From: Diospyros lotus
Lineage: Eukaryota > Streptophyta > Magnoliopsida > Ericales > Ebenaceae
Reading direction: 5' to 3'
DNA length: 64,000 nt
Assembly (NCBI RefSeq): GCF_014633365.1
Contig: NC_068349.1
Span: 14,460,753 to 14,524,752, forward strand
Shown here piece by piece: positions 39,704 to 52,013 of this stretch. The notes under the pieces are model-generated. The model saw only the letters and a list, made by a program, of their open reading frames with translations. It was not told the DNA's origin and made no database searches. Every line of letters starts with the position of its first letter. Position 1 is the stretch's first letter. The position numbers were made by a program, and so were the translations under genes.

Positions 39704-40506
39704 GAGTTTTCACACACCACCTTTGAAGTTTGGCAAAATGGCATCCACTATCCCTATATTTTTAAAAATGTCACCATACTCCCTTGCTACTATTAAGCAC
39801 ACAAATTACCATTTCATGCTTGTTTTTAAACCATATTTTTTTGTCTCTTTGTCTTCTCTATCTTTCTTCTCTCCCCTCCCTCTCTTTGATGATTGACAGT
39901 CATCGGAATGATATCAGTACAACGATAATCTCTCACTCTTTAAGAATAATCTATTTTTAAGTTTTTCGATTCCACTCTGGTGAATTTGTTGGTGATGGGG
40001 CATCAGGGACTTGTGTGTATGTGTGTATATATATATATATTTCTACCTCTCTACATTGTTGATAATGCGGATGAAACCCCACCACTGATCGTATCTCTTC
40101 CTATATCTTTAGCTTTATCAGGCATTGTTGACCATTTCTCTATTTTTCTTTATATATATATATATATATATCTTTCTCTCTTTTTATTCCTTTTCTATCT
40201 CTAGACCATCATAAGGTTGATGGGTTCTTACCAAAGGGGAATAACCCAATGTGATTTTTTTTTTTCTAAAAGAACTAGAACCTATCAACCATTTCTAAAC
40301 ACAACTAGTTTTGAGTTTTTTTTTTTCTTTTAATTATAGCGAGGAAAGGGCATTTTAGATTTTTTTTTAAAATTAGTTGCCATTACTTAACAACATAAGG
40401 TATGACTAGCATGGTAATTAACCTCAAAAGATGTCGGTGACATTTCTAAAAGTATAGGAATGGTCAGTGCCTTTTTACCAAACATTAAGGGTGTGTTAAA
40501 TTTATC
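39704..40506. mobile_element. Non-autonomous MULE (MITE-like) with 9-bp TSD
   Basis: The perfect direct repeat AAATAAATA (39695-39703 and 40507-40515) flanks ends that form an inverted repeat of about 100 bp. The left end GAGTTTTCACACACC..., then TTTGGCAAAATGGCAT, CCCTATA and AAAATGTCACC, matches the reverse complement of the right end. The interior has no gene; it holds (GT/AT)n near 40015-40040 and (TA)n near 40152-40170. Length and TSD suit a deletion-type MULE. Confidence 0.8.
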
Positions 40507-40515
40507 AAATAAATA

Positions 40516-41029
40516 AGCCCCCTAAAGGTGTCTCCTACTCCAAGTCCATCTCTAAGCATATTGCATTGCATTTGAATTTAGCAATACTCGTTCTGCAAAA
40601 TATTTCATTTTCACATATATATAATAAAATTTGGTTTCATTTTCATATATTTTCAATAAATTGCTATGAACTAAAACAATCTCATTGTCACATGGTTTAA
40701 ACAAACACGATGTAGTACATATATGTCTCATTTTAGTATCTCAAAATGGAATCTATTCCAAACATATATGTCATGGTTCCTTACTTCGACAGGGTACAAA
40801 TATCTAAATTTGATATTTTTAGAAACTTTTTCAAACCTATTGCTGATACTAAGTAGCAGTAAAAAATTTGTATCCATTTTTCATGATATTATGTATGGAT
40901 CAGATAGATCATGTAAAATTCTTCAAAAAAAATGGTGTCTTCCACAATGGAATCTGATAAGTGAGATTTTGAGTAAGTGTTTACATAATCTTCTTCTGTC
41001 CGAAGAAATGACTCATTGAAAAAATGAGT
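40516..41029. other. Non-coding AT-rich sequence
   Basis: No gene seen. It may include the 5' part of the LTR that ends at 41767. Confidence 0.4.
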
Positions 41030-41767
41030 CACCATCGACACATCTGAGATCGCCAAATGTTCGGGAGTTTCTCTATTCAATCCTTTTCCTTTTTCTTCTT
41101 GTTGGATATCTTGTTTGTACACATCTTCTCTTTGTTATAAAATACCTATGTTGCATCCAAGAAACAATTAAGTACAAGTCAAGAGGAGAAAAAGATTTTC
41201 AAGTACTATGAATTTCTCCATCAAACTCGAGGTTATAAAATTTATTTATATTTCATTGTCTTGTAAATTCATTCTTAATTGCTTATTTATTTGTGTCCAA
41301 GTGTGGACAATTATTTGTAAATATTTACACTATTATTGTGGACTGTATGAGTTTCCTAAAACTGTTAAAATTTAGGTGAATTTAGTTTCCAAGGTAAGGT
41401 AGGGTGAAAACCTTGGTGTAGTGGTTGCCTAGAACCTGTTGTAATCTAGGTGTGTATCTAATTTCCAAGATGAACTAATGTGAAAACTTTGGTGAAATTG
41501 GTTTAGTAGAACCCTAAGGGTGGTTAGACGTTGGGAAAGTGAACTAGGTGTGAGTGGAGACATTGAACCACTATAAATTGTCTTGAGCCTCATTTTATTT
41601 ATTCTTATTATATCTTGTGGTATTAATCTCAAATATCATCTATTATATTTATCAAATATATATTCACCAATACAATCATTAATCAAGAATATTTATTAAA
41701 ATAACAAAAAAAATTTAATCACTCAATTCATCCCCCTCTTGAGTGGCCAAATCCTAAGGGACCAACA
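41030..41767 (+). mobile_element. Copia (Maximus/SIRE-like) LTR, plus orientation; 5' end not resolved
   Basis: This is related, in inverted orientation, to the solo LTR at 17002-18263. Shared features are a TATA-like GTTATAAAATACC (about 41137), GGTGTAGTGGTTGCCTAGAA, GAACTAGGTGTG, and the end block CAATTCATCCCCCTCTTGAG then GGGACCAACA at 41767. The start and TSD were not found. Confidence 0.65.
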
Positions 41768-42331
41768 TTAAGTGGGAGACTATCATCCAATTTATAGGAT
41801 CCCTAAATTTTCCCATAAGAAAGTCAATTAATATGAAGAATTTGTGTGAGTGTGTGTGTGTGTGTGTGTGTGTTTTTTTTTTCAAACCCTCTTTCCTTGT
41901 GAAATATATCTATATACACATGGGTGAAAGTAGGAAAAGAAATGGGGTCAATGGGATCAATGGGAGATGGCTTCCAATCCATCCTCAATGGTGTAAGGGG
42001 GTATCTAAGGCAACCCTTTGGAATAGGTGAGCAACGACAATTGCTCATTATATTTGGTCGTGGGGTCCCTTTCTTAGAAAGGGACCTTCTTTCCCTAAGT
42101 GTCCTAGTGGATTAGCATAAGCCAGCTCATTAGGTGACCTTTTTCTTTTAAGTTTTTTTAATTGTATACATATTATTTAAACTTTATTATTTATATACAT
42201 ATTGTACATATATATATATATATTTGAGCCATTTGACCCATTCATGTGACCAAATAAATTATTCTCCAAATTTAATTCAAACTTATTTCCTTAAATGTCC
42301 AAATATTCTAAAAATAGTTTGGGGTGTTACA
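41768..42331 (-). repeat. 3' LTR (partial) of a gypsy element
   Basis: On minus it starts TGTAACACCCC at 42331, right after a purine tract (AAGTGGGGTTGGT) and the tail of a gypsy pol. The other end is cut by the copia LTR. It includes (GT)n at about 41846-41871. Confidence 0.6.
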
Positions 42332-42638
42332 ACCAACCCCACTTAAAGAAATTTTGTCTTAAAATTTTTCTTAACTTATACTTGTAGCCTTCAACAAATA
42401 AAATGGACTATCACTTAGTCAAAGTGCTTAGTTTCACTATTGAGCTAAAACATTTCAACATTTTGGAAGAGTATAATGAGTCTTACCACTCTACTTTCAT
42501 TTCTTGAAATAAGTGATGTTATTTCTTTATAATGGCATCCTCGAGCTCCCATGTTGCTTTTACCTAATTTGTTCCATGATTAGGTATAGTCCTACGTAAC
42601 CTCAACTTCTCGCTCTTACCATCCCTTGTTGTTATATG
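42332..42638 (-). pseudogene. Gypsy pol C-terminal tail (integrase/chromodomain end)
   Basis: On minus, reads TTRDGKSEKLRLRRTIPN, then VKATWELEDAI and HLFQEM before the PPT. This matches the chromovirus pol tail (VLWRNH..EEATWE.E..M....P.LF). The frame joins codons on the other side of solo LTR C (45280). Confidence 0.7.
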
Positions 42639-45274
42639 TGTAACGCCCCACTTTTTTTTTTTCCTAAGCGAGCGTTAACTCGAGATTTCGAGAATATATA
42701 TATTTTTTTATATCATCATACACACAACATAAGTCTCTCGATATACATGCCCTCATCATACTCATTTCCCGATAATCCCAACTATACCTTCTCAGCATTT
42801 AAAAATAATAGACTAAGACAGGTATTATCAATCATACCAGCGGAAGCAAGATCGAAACCTCAATGATATATAACTGACAATTTCCTTTTACAGATAATAA
42901 CCGAATCGATGTTTCACATGAAAATATCAAAATATTACATAATCTCCAAACATCGTAATCATAGACAAACCTACGAAAACTAAACATAGCAGCTACATCT
43001 CGATGACATTCTTTCCCTTGGCGCCACTGCTTTCACCTAGAATGTTTGAATATTCCAGGGACATAGTCCAAATTAGATGCTGAATCATCTAAGTGAGAGT
43101 TCAAAAACATTTTCATGAATATATGCAAAATCACATATAAAACCGACAAATCATGACATGCACCAGCCTAAGAGAATCCCACGAAGCACTTAGCCCTAAC
43201 CGGGGAAAATGCAATCTCTCTAAAGGCGACACGACCACATCAACCCATTGGCAAACCAATCATGCTTAAGAGTTAAGAGGGACAACCTCGACAAATGAAC
43301 CCGGGAATCACCCCATTGTCATTGTTAGGCATTACGCTCCTACTCAAAAGCATTTCAAAACCCAATGCAACCCTAGCCCCAAGAGTGTCATATCAGCACT
43401 ATCCCTGAAATCCCTGACACCTTGGCCTTAATGCTATTGCTCAAAGGAACCTGAGGTGGTGTCCACTCTCAGCCCCGCCACTTGAGCCAACAACCAGGGT
43501 GGTGTCCACTCTCAGCCTCGCCACTTGAGTACCGTAGGGTGAAGTCCGTCTTAGCCCCGTCCCAAGTGGGTCACATAGCATTAACCCTTGGCACGCATTC
43601 CGAGTGCTGACACTCAAGAGCTACATCACAGGTTAACAACCCACGTCGCACATAGACCACACAACATGCCAATGCTGAAAAATTATAACTTGCATAAAAT
43701 CAACATCTCAATGTATGCAATTTATCGTACGAAATATAATACAGGTGTAAATAATCATTTGTAAAACCATCAATAAACCTAGCCATAAGGATGAACACTC
43801 ACAGTAAACCATTCACATGCTACTATAAGTCTTTTTGGGTAGAACCACTCACCTTTAGGCACAATTTGGATTTTTCTTCAAAAGTGCGGTACGTCTCGAT
43901 TTGCGTGCCCACCTTGAACTTCGCACGAGTCACTTCGTCTCAACCCTCCAGGCACCCTAATCATCATATTTATCCAACAATTATAATTTTTCTTTAATTT
44001 TCTCACATTTTCCTATTTTTCTCCCATTTTTCTTCTCTAATAATCCAAAATAAATATCTACACAACTATTTTCTCAAATATTTTTACATAATAATTCATA
44101 AAATAATTAAATAAAATTTCTGGAAGTTGAATTACCAAAAAGCCCCTCGTCATGCGCTTTCACGCGCTTGGCACGTGGGTGCAAGCAAAGGCTGGCGCGT
44201 GCAGCTCACGCGCCACCGTCTTCAACCTCGAGCCAGTCACCAACGGTTGCTCTGATGCCCCCGAAACTGGTACCCCCTGAAAGCCCACGAAGAATCGATC
44301 CCAAACCCACCAGTTTCAGGCCAAAAAGGCCACCAAAAAACCCACCAAACGGTCGGTTACAGGCGGTGGTAGGCGGACCGCCTCGCTTTTCCGGCCACCC
44401 ACGAAACTCTTTCAAACCAGCTCGAAAACTCACGAAATTCTCCAGAAATGATCCTCTTGCGTCAAGGATCAAAAGCCTCTTATTGGTTTCCCTCGATTTC
44501 CCCTCAAAATCAAGCAATTTGATGCTCCAAATTCGGTCAAAAACCTTTGGTATTTATAGGCCAAAACTGACCCCCACGTGGCCGATTTCCGGCCAAATCT
44601 TCTCCTACAGCCACCAGGACCGTCCTTGGCCATGCCCTGACGAAGCTAGGTTGCCAAATCGCGGCTAGATCTGCCATTTCTGAGCAGATTTTCAAAAATT
44701 ACAGTTTGGCCCCCTTTGAACTTTCTTTTACCTTTTGGCCTTTATCCTCAAGCCCCTGATCTTCCCAGCACCATCACTAAGACCCTCAAGATTAGTACTT
44801 CTCATTTCTCCCTTGAATCTTCTAAAAAATTACCGTTTTGACCTCCATCGGGCAATTTTAGAAAATTACACTTAGGCCCGATTGATCATTTTGACCTCAA
44901 ATCCACTCGATTCAACCTAAAATCACTTAAGGGTTGTTCTATACATCAAATATTAGTTCTAGACACACTCCGTTGATTTTTTGGACATCGTCTATAACAA
45001 TTCGGTATTACGACCTAATCGGCAGTTGTATTTTGCTATACTGAAAACTATTCCCGATCTTATTTCTTTTGATTCCATAATTCTTTTCTCGGGACGCTCA
45101 TTACTGATGTACCATTTTCTTTAGACATCTAAGTCCCGGCGTACTCCCTCTGACTAATTCGGTAGTCCAAAGCTGTGTTAGTGCACCCTAAAGTCTTATT
45201 TTTTTTCCAAAATTCCATTTATACCCTTTATCAAATATTATTTTTTTATCCTCAAATTATTCCTGGGTATTACA
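42639..45274 (-). mobile_element. Solo LTR (family 1, copy C)
   Basis: Starts TGTAACGCCCCAC and ends GGGTATTACA on plus, with the perfect TSD ATATG (42634-42638 and 45275-45279). 2636 bp. Sense is minus: TATA CCTATAAATA at 44560-44551, then a GC-rich leader holding chance open frames. It interrupts a gypsy integrase C-terminus. Confidence 0.88.
43036..43092. other. Twin hairpin element in LTR copy C
   Basis: Stem 1 is CTAGAAT with ATTCCAG, one mismatch. Stem 2 is TTAGATG with CATCTAA (43073-43092). Confidence 0.55.
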
Positions 45275-45279
45275 ATATG

Positions 45280-46345
45280 TCATGGTGACAACTTGAGGTA
45301 CACTAGATCTTCCACCTTGAATTCCAAGTTGTGTTGCCTCCAGTTGGCTTACGACTTTTGTCCACTATATGTAGCTCGAATCCTCTCTTGTGTATCCTCT
45401 AAGTCATCGCTCACACAAACTTAGGTCCCTGTAATCTATTTCTCTCCGACTTTGATCTAATAAATGGGTGATTAACACTTCCATCAATATAGAAACTTGT
45501 AAGGATTCATCCCAATACTACTATGGTAACTATTGTTATATGCAAGCTCTACCAATGATAGATGCACCCCCCAACCACCCTTAAAGTCCAAGATGCAAGC
45601 CCTAAACATGTCTTTCATCGACTAGATCATATTTTTTTATTGTTCATCAGTTTGCATGTGATAACTAGTGTTAAGCTTCACCTTAGTCCCCAAGCAATCT
45701 TGCAAGCTTCCTTGAAACCTAGAAGTAAATCTCAGGTCTCAATGTGAGATTATCCTCACAAGTGCTCCATGGAGCCTGGCAATCTTTTTGATATATTGCT
45801 TTGCAAACTCATGCACAGACTAACCCATTCTTATTGCCAAAAAGTGTGCGGACTTTGTGAGTCAATCTACCATGACTCATACAACATCATTGCCTTTCTA
45901 GCTTTTAAGGAATCACATTATAAAGATACAATCCCACTTTTATTCTAGGATTTCTACTAGTCACATTTGACTCGCCTATTTTTGATGGTCAATTTGCACT
46001 CACTAGCACATGTCACATTGTGTGACGCTTCTTATCAGACTTGTTTTCATCCTAGGACACCAATAGATTTCTCAAAGATCTTGGTACATCTTGGCACACT
46101 AGGGTGTACAATGTACTAGGTTTAGTGTGCTTCATCTAAAATCAATTGCCTCAATCCCAGTTAGTTAGGCACACACATTTTACCTTGAAACCTAAGAATG
46201 CCCTCACACATCTCAAAATCAAAACTCTTTGCTGACCATGATCATATACCCATAGTTTCACATGTTTGTCTCCCATAAGCCACTGACATATCTGGTTTAT
46301 CAACTCAAGTTGAACCACTAGGTGTAAATGCCCTATTAGTGAATT
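45280..46345 (-). pseudogene. Gypsy integrase fragment
   Basis: On minus: a weak zinc-finger region near 46150-46000 (LDEAH*TK, then QCDMC). Then core VMVDRLTKSAHFLAIRMG and EFAKQYIKKIARLHG (about 45900-45780), and C-terminal ERIRATYSGQKS and LEFKVEDLVYLKLSP (about 45400-45290). Numerous stops. It is the upstream half of the gypsy element interrupted by LTR C; everything upstream of IN is missing at 46345. Confidence 0.78.
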
Positions 46346-46598
46346 GATGATACCTAGATTATATTATCTTGCATGTGTTTGCTATGTGAATGTAATTTAG
46401 GGATATTAGAGGGTTTGGAAAGTGGAAGAAGGCTGGAAGAATTAGCAAAAGGGTTGCAAGAAGGAACTATCAACAACCCAAGGGAACTATTGACAGTAGG
46501 TCAAGAAGTTGTTGACAGTTTCTGGAAAACTATCGATAGTTTGCTAGATGGTCTAGCCTCTTGAGCCACCAATTGTGCAAGCAGTGGCATAAATGCAA
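46346..46598. other. Non-coding segment, possible LTR piece
   Basis: No gene. It has repeated CAACTATC/ACTATCGATAG words. It may be the separated start of the plus-strand gypsy LTR at 48659-51640. Confidence 0.3.
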
Positions 46599-48658
46599 GG
46601 TTAATACCCTCTAAATTTCATGAAATTAAATGCAAATGTGAGATTTAAATATACTAGAGTAGGTTAATAGTGAGGGGGGTGGGATTAAATTAAAGGAAAA
46701 TATCAAGTAAATATATATATATAACAAATGTTTGAAGAAGAAGATAGAAGTAGTGCAAGTTTGAGGTGATGGAAATTTGGGGAAAGCTTTCCAACTGCTA
46801 GGGTTTTTCTCCTATTTCTCTTCTTCGTGTGATATCACAGATTTTTAAACTCAAATATGAGGTGATACCTGAGGCTATTAGGTTATAATACTTGAGGAAA
46901 TATGTCATTTCAAAGGATTATAGAAGCCCTGAGACAAATGTTCAGTTTCTGAATCAGTGGCAAAATCGTAAATATTGAAGTTCGAGTAAAAATGTAATTT
47001 ACCTAAAATCTTAGGGTGCTAAGTGTAATTTATCCATTTTTTAGGAACCAAAAAGTGCAATTAAAAATTGTTCGGGACCAAGTTGCAAAGGGTCTAAGTG
47101 CAGTTACCTAGAAAGTTTGGGCTAAAGCGTCGTTTGTTGAAACCTTAAAATATCTTGGATTTCAAACTTTAATCAAATGTAGTTTTGGGTAAAGTCCAAG
47201 TCCAAAGTCTTTTGCTTAGCATCCAAGTGGGAAACATGGCGCATTTTGGTTGGATGGACATGGGAGAAATGATGAACCTTATCCCTTCGCGACACGTGGC
47301 AGATTTTGATTCGTTGAGAAACTCTATAAATATAAGGCCTTTGTAGCCTTCATTTGGACATTCTTCAAGAGAGAAAAGAAAGATATTTTGGAGGGGGAAA
47401 TGCTACAAAAATAGAGGGAAGGTTCTGCTAAAATTGGGGGAGAAAATTGGAGGGGAGATGAGGCTTGTCAGGAAGTTTGTGTCTCTACCATAAAGCATGT
47501 CAAACACCATCGAAACCTGGAGGTAAGTTCAATTTTATTTTACAATCTTGTAAAGGGATGAAAGGGAAGTCCGTAGGTTGAAATGATAGTCGAATCAGAG
47601 CTAAAACGAGAAAGTTATAGCCGAAATACCAAAATGAGGCAGAGCTAGCTGATTCTTAAGGGTAGTGCGTGGCTAGGATTCTCACGGGACGTGAGGGCGT
47701 ATCCGACCTCCATTTGACTTGAAATTTTCACCATTCTTCTTCTATTTTAATTATTTACAACCCCATATAAGAATATTTGAGGTTCGGTTCACTAAAATTC
47801 ATTATTTCTGCAGAAACAACACCTAGTGCTCGAAACCGGGCTATGAACAATGCTATCGAAGGCAAAACGATCAAGGTGAGTGGTTCCTGCATGTTTTGTG
47901 ACACTTTGAGCATTTGTTGCTTCACTTGTGTGTGGATGTTGACTTGTATATCATGCCTTTATGGCTTACATGTCATATTTTCCCTTGTTTATGCATATTC
48001 CTTTCGCTTTGTCATATATCATGTTTGTGTTGGTGACTGTGGCTAGTTGTTGGGCCATCATGGAAGATCTCGTGCTCTTACGGTGAGCCAGGAGTGACTA
48101 TGATGACTGCGGGGGTGATTGCAACACCCTGGCATTGCTACTACAATGGTGGATTTCATAATGACATTATTGCATTTGCACGCACATACCTTTCCTTTTC
48201 TGACTCACTCACTTTGATGTAAATCTAACTTGGGTTGATGCCCCTGGAACGTTCCACATTCCAAGTATATCAGAAGTATCAGGTGTTTCAGATTCCAGTT
48301 CAAAGCATGGGCAAGGAGGTGGAGCTTCGCTAGCTTTGGGTTTTTGATTTATTATGTACCTGTGTAACTGTACAACAGTGATGTATTGTAATAGTAGCTA
48401 GGGTACTCAATCTTGTAATAAGTATAAGGATGCCCTAAAGTTGTACTACGGTGATAAGTTGTGGCTTTCTGGAGTATTGAGAGTCCTATACATTCCTTGT
48501 ACTTGTAAAGGAAATCTAGTGGAAGCCCCTTTATCTAGTTTTGGTTAAAATTTCAGGTTCGATCCAATGCTTCTGTTGGTAAGGGTTTCCATAACACTTG
48601 TAGGTTATGTCTTCTTATATTTCAAGTTATTGCGTATTTGGAAAAGCGGGGCATTACA
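46599..48658 (+). mobile_element. LTR (family 1, copy D), plus orientation
   Basis: Ends ...AAAGCGGGGCATTACA at 48658 and begins (GG)TTAATACCC, close to the TGTAATACCC start of the family on its sense strand. TATA CTCTATAAATATA at 47332-47344. The U5 hairpin TGGAACGTTCCA is at 48245-48256. No matching TSD was found (46594-46598 differs from GTTAG at 48659), so the left boundary is less certain. Confidence 0.65.
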
Positions 48659-49383
48659 GTTAGGTTTCTCAAGGAATGAAATTAAACGGTAGGAACTCAA
48701 TTTCCAGGCATCCTTAGCTTAGAAACTCTGTTTCGCCCAGTTTTATGGCTAAAGAGAGACGTAATCCTCCATGTATGATAACCTATAAGCTGAGTTGAAG
48801 GTAAAGAAGGGCTAGGGCTTGATAAAGAAGGAAGCAAAGGAAATCTCTTCTTCTTTTTAATGGTCTGAAAGTCTTGAATTGCAGCCTTTGAAATGATTTT
48901 ATGAAAACCCTCTATTTTGAGTTGCAAAGTAGCTACATGATTGTAATTTACTTCCTCCCGCTTGGTTGTCCTCCTTGTAAACGATTCCAATAAGGTTTTT
49001 TCTCCCTACCTTTTATGGGAATGATGCCTCTTTTTTTAGAATGAAGAGTTAGCAAGGTTTCAATCCATTTTACCATGTTTTGGGGTGTGAGAAATAGAGT
49101 TTTTGAGGGTTTTGTGAGTCTTTATGTTGATAGATTGCCAATAATTTGCCTTCCAAGGGTCAAACTATCAACAATTTCCTATGACACTATCGATCGATTG
49201 TTTCAGTTTTCATCCCAAATACTTCTTACAGGCTTAAATGTTTATTTTCTTCCTCTTAAGTCATGTTTCCCTATCCTTGAGTGTGTCCAATGCATTTTAA
49301 ACATGGTTATAAGATTATGCTTCACATTGTGCATGTGGTTTATAAGTGGTCCTATGCATGGGTTTTATGGGACATGATGTTTA
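48659..49383 (+). repeat. Probable 5' LTR of a plus-strand gypsy element (left part)
   Basis: Non-coding. It continues at 50894 after removal of solo LTR E: the TSD GTTTA joins the halves. Linked to the gag gene that starts at 51778. Confidence 0.5.
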
Positions 49384-50893
49384 TGAAGGATCATGAACGA
49401 GGATACAAAAGCATGCAACGGAAGCGTTTTAATAAAAAAACGATCCTCGTATTGATTAGAATCTAGGAGACTTACTTTTACGTCGGATTATCAGTCGGAA
49501 TGGGGCGATAGGGGTAGGATTCGCAGTAGCTTCTTCTCGTGGTGGAGACGACGGCTGTCCTGCTATCCTTCGGCTCCTTCGCATCAGAACTTCGAGGCTC
49601 TCTTCGATCTTCCGAAATATGACTCGAACTCGTGGCCTCCCTTCGGTGAAGAAGAGCAAAAATGACCTTAGATGAAAAACAAGCAAAGAGAGATATATAT
49701 AGGGAGAACCCTAGGGTTAAAACCGTAGTGGGCCAAACCCTAATGGGCCAAGATCATTTAATTAATTTTCTAATTGGGTTAGCCCAATTAATTAATTAAA
49801 AACCCTAATGAACTATTATTTTATTCTAGCCCAATTAATTATGAACCATTCTGAATAAAATAATTCTCTCTTAATGTAATTCACCCAACAAGCCAAATGT
49901 ATTAAAAAATACATGAGTTACATCGAGCTACCCTGGGGACCAAAAGACAAATTATTCACGGCTACTAAAATGACCAAAATATCCCTGCTACCTAGTAGCT
50001 ATATTTTGTCATTCTAAGTGTTCCAACTATCACCATATGGTAACACTGACCCCACGAATAATTTTGCATACGCCATGTCTTTGACCTACTAGTGTAATGA
50101 CGAAAATACCCCTCTGCGTAACACCCATCATTTAGAAAGGAATAATGTACCAACACCTCTCTAAATGATTTCTACCATCCTTAGATCACTAGTCCAATAA
50201 TCCGTGACTACTCGAATGTACTTGCTTATCACTGGGAGCTACCCAGAAGCACACACTCATAAGTCACGTTCCCAGGGTCCTGGATTATTTGATTATTCTT
50301 GGACAATCACAAGGGGGTGAATCACAGAAACTATCTTGTATTAGTCTGTCTTAGCTAATTAGAAACCATACTCCCAACTCAAAAGGATATTGATCTTTGA
50401 TAGACCTCACCTACAATGAATCTAAGAATATAGCTCTAGGTTCACTAGACCACCAACTAATACTCAAGTATTAGAGTACTCGTCCACGTAGTAGCAGTGA
50501 TAGACTAGCTCCATGATAATTAGTACTTTGTCATCAGCTTCTATCACAGGTCCACTCTACGCATTCCAAATGCGCTTGTACAATTAGAGTAAACGGACTA
50601 TTTACTGGCTAAGGCAAGCCATCCTCCATTAGGATCTATTGCACAATGATCTTATCATGATAGAATGCACAGTTCTATCAAAAGATCAAGAGTAATGTTT
50701 TTCTTGCTTATTAAGTACCCATGATTCATGCCTAACTGTGAAGAACGACCCATCACATGAATCACTTACTTAATAGCATGGACACTTTTTTCAACAATTA
50801 AATGCAAATAATATATGTGCCATGAACTGAATAAAAGAAACATCATTACCATAAATTAAACAAAACATGTCTTTAGGGCATACATTTCCAACA
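49384..50893 (-). mobile_element. Solo LTR E (copia-like), minus
   Basis: Plus-strand ends TGAAGGATC and TTTCCAACA, with the perfect TSD GTTTA (49379-49383 and 50894-50898). 1510 bp. On minus it starts TGTTGGAAATGTATGCCC, a common start of plant copia LTRs. TATA-like TATATATATC lies near 49700. Confidence 0.87.
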
Positions 50894-51642
50894 GTTTATG
50901 CTTATACATGGCATGGTTTTGGGAAAACATGTGCTACTTGATGGGTGCTGCGAACTAGATCCGCTAGGATATATCCTTTACGGTCTTGAGTCGAAAGCTC
51001 GTGGGGCCAATAATGCTAGACTCGTGTGGGACTTCGATCCCTTGATATGGTTGTGGTTACAATAGAGCTTGTGACCTTATTCTTTATACATGTTCATTTG
51101 TGGCTTAATTCTAGCATATCATGGGTGCATATCGTTGCATGGTCACAGTGCATATACTTGGTTACTCTCTTGTGTAAATGCGTGAGTGGGGATACTCGTT
51201 ATTATCTATGATTCAGTCCCTGGTACTCTTGCTACCTATTATTTTATTATGCTTTTTGGGCCTAGTGGCTCATTTTTGCTTGCACTATTCCAGGTAAAGG
51301 CAAGTCTAAAGGGGAAGGGGAGCCTAGCAATGTGGGGTCTAGTGTTTAGATGTGTGCAGAACAATTCTAGCTAGAAGATCCATGGGGGATTTTGGCATGG
51401 TGTGTGTCTGTAGATGTTTTGTTCTTTGAGGGCCATGTGTTTTTTTCTTTAGAGATGTTATGGGTGTATGTTCTCGTTGTATATGTCAGTACTTAATGCT
51501 TAGTTTTGTATACATAACCTTGATGTCGGGTATGAGATGATTATAGTGTTTTTCTTCATGACTCTCTCAAGCACCCTTTCTTTTTGACACTTCTCCCTTA
51601 TTTTCCTCAGTTGGGGTCTTCAAGGGCAGGGTAGCCATAAGT
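50894..51642 (+). repeat. Probable 5' LTR of a plus-strand gypsy element (right part)
   Basis: Contains a TTCCAGGTAAAGGCAAG block (about 51288) also found in solo LTR F (54872). The exact LTR end before the PBS-like site was not fixed. Confidence 0.5.
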
Positions 51643-51654
51643 TTGGCATTAGAA
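51643..51654 (+). other. Degenerate primer binding site
   Basis: TTGGCATTAGAA aligned to TTGGTATCAGAG. All differences here are T/C or G/A transitions. The position, 124 bp before the gag ATG, is right. Confidence 0.4.
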
Positions 51655-51777
51655 TGGGGTTGGGACAAGTCTCTGTACACGTGGGCATGTTGGGTAGAGT
51701 TAGGGATACGCCTTATGAATTGATGTGAGTTTGGCTGAAGAATTTTGACTTTTGGATATGTTGGTTGTGCAGGAAAG

Positions 51778-52013
51778 ATGAGTTCTCGTTAGGGATGGCC
51801 ACTGATCTACAGCTGAGGTCGAGCTAAGCTTGCATGTGAGATTCTAGAGGAGCCCAATGGAGATTGGCGCCAAGAGATGGCAGAAGTACAAGGGACTTTG
51901 GCGTGGATGATGAGGACTATGGAAACACTCATAGCTAACCAAGTAAGGTAGGATCAGGTATGTCAAGGGATCAATGGGGCTCTATCTGGCAGTGAGGAGG
52001 GCCAAACTTCTGA
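51778..52013 (+). pseudogene. Gypsy gag, 5' part (plus strand)
   Basis: The ATG at 51778 (MSSR) is followed by a stop; then NGDWRQEMAEVQGTLAWMM, RTMETLIANQVRQDQV and GALSGSEEGQTS appear. It joins directly to 55223 once solo LTR F and one TSD copy are removed. Homologous to the minus-strand gag at 62520-63560. Confidence 0.7.

Noticed and set aside
41824..42115. Open frames over a (GT)n tract
   Set aside because: They consist partly of Val-Cys or Thr-His repeats from a microsatellite in an LTR.
44168..44668. 166-residue open frame on plus
   Set aside because: It is within solo LTR C, antisense to the LTR, low in complexity and without a known domain.
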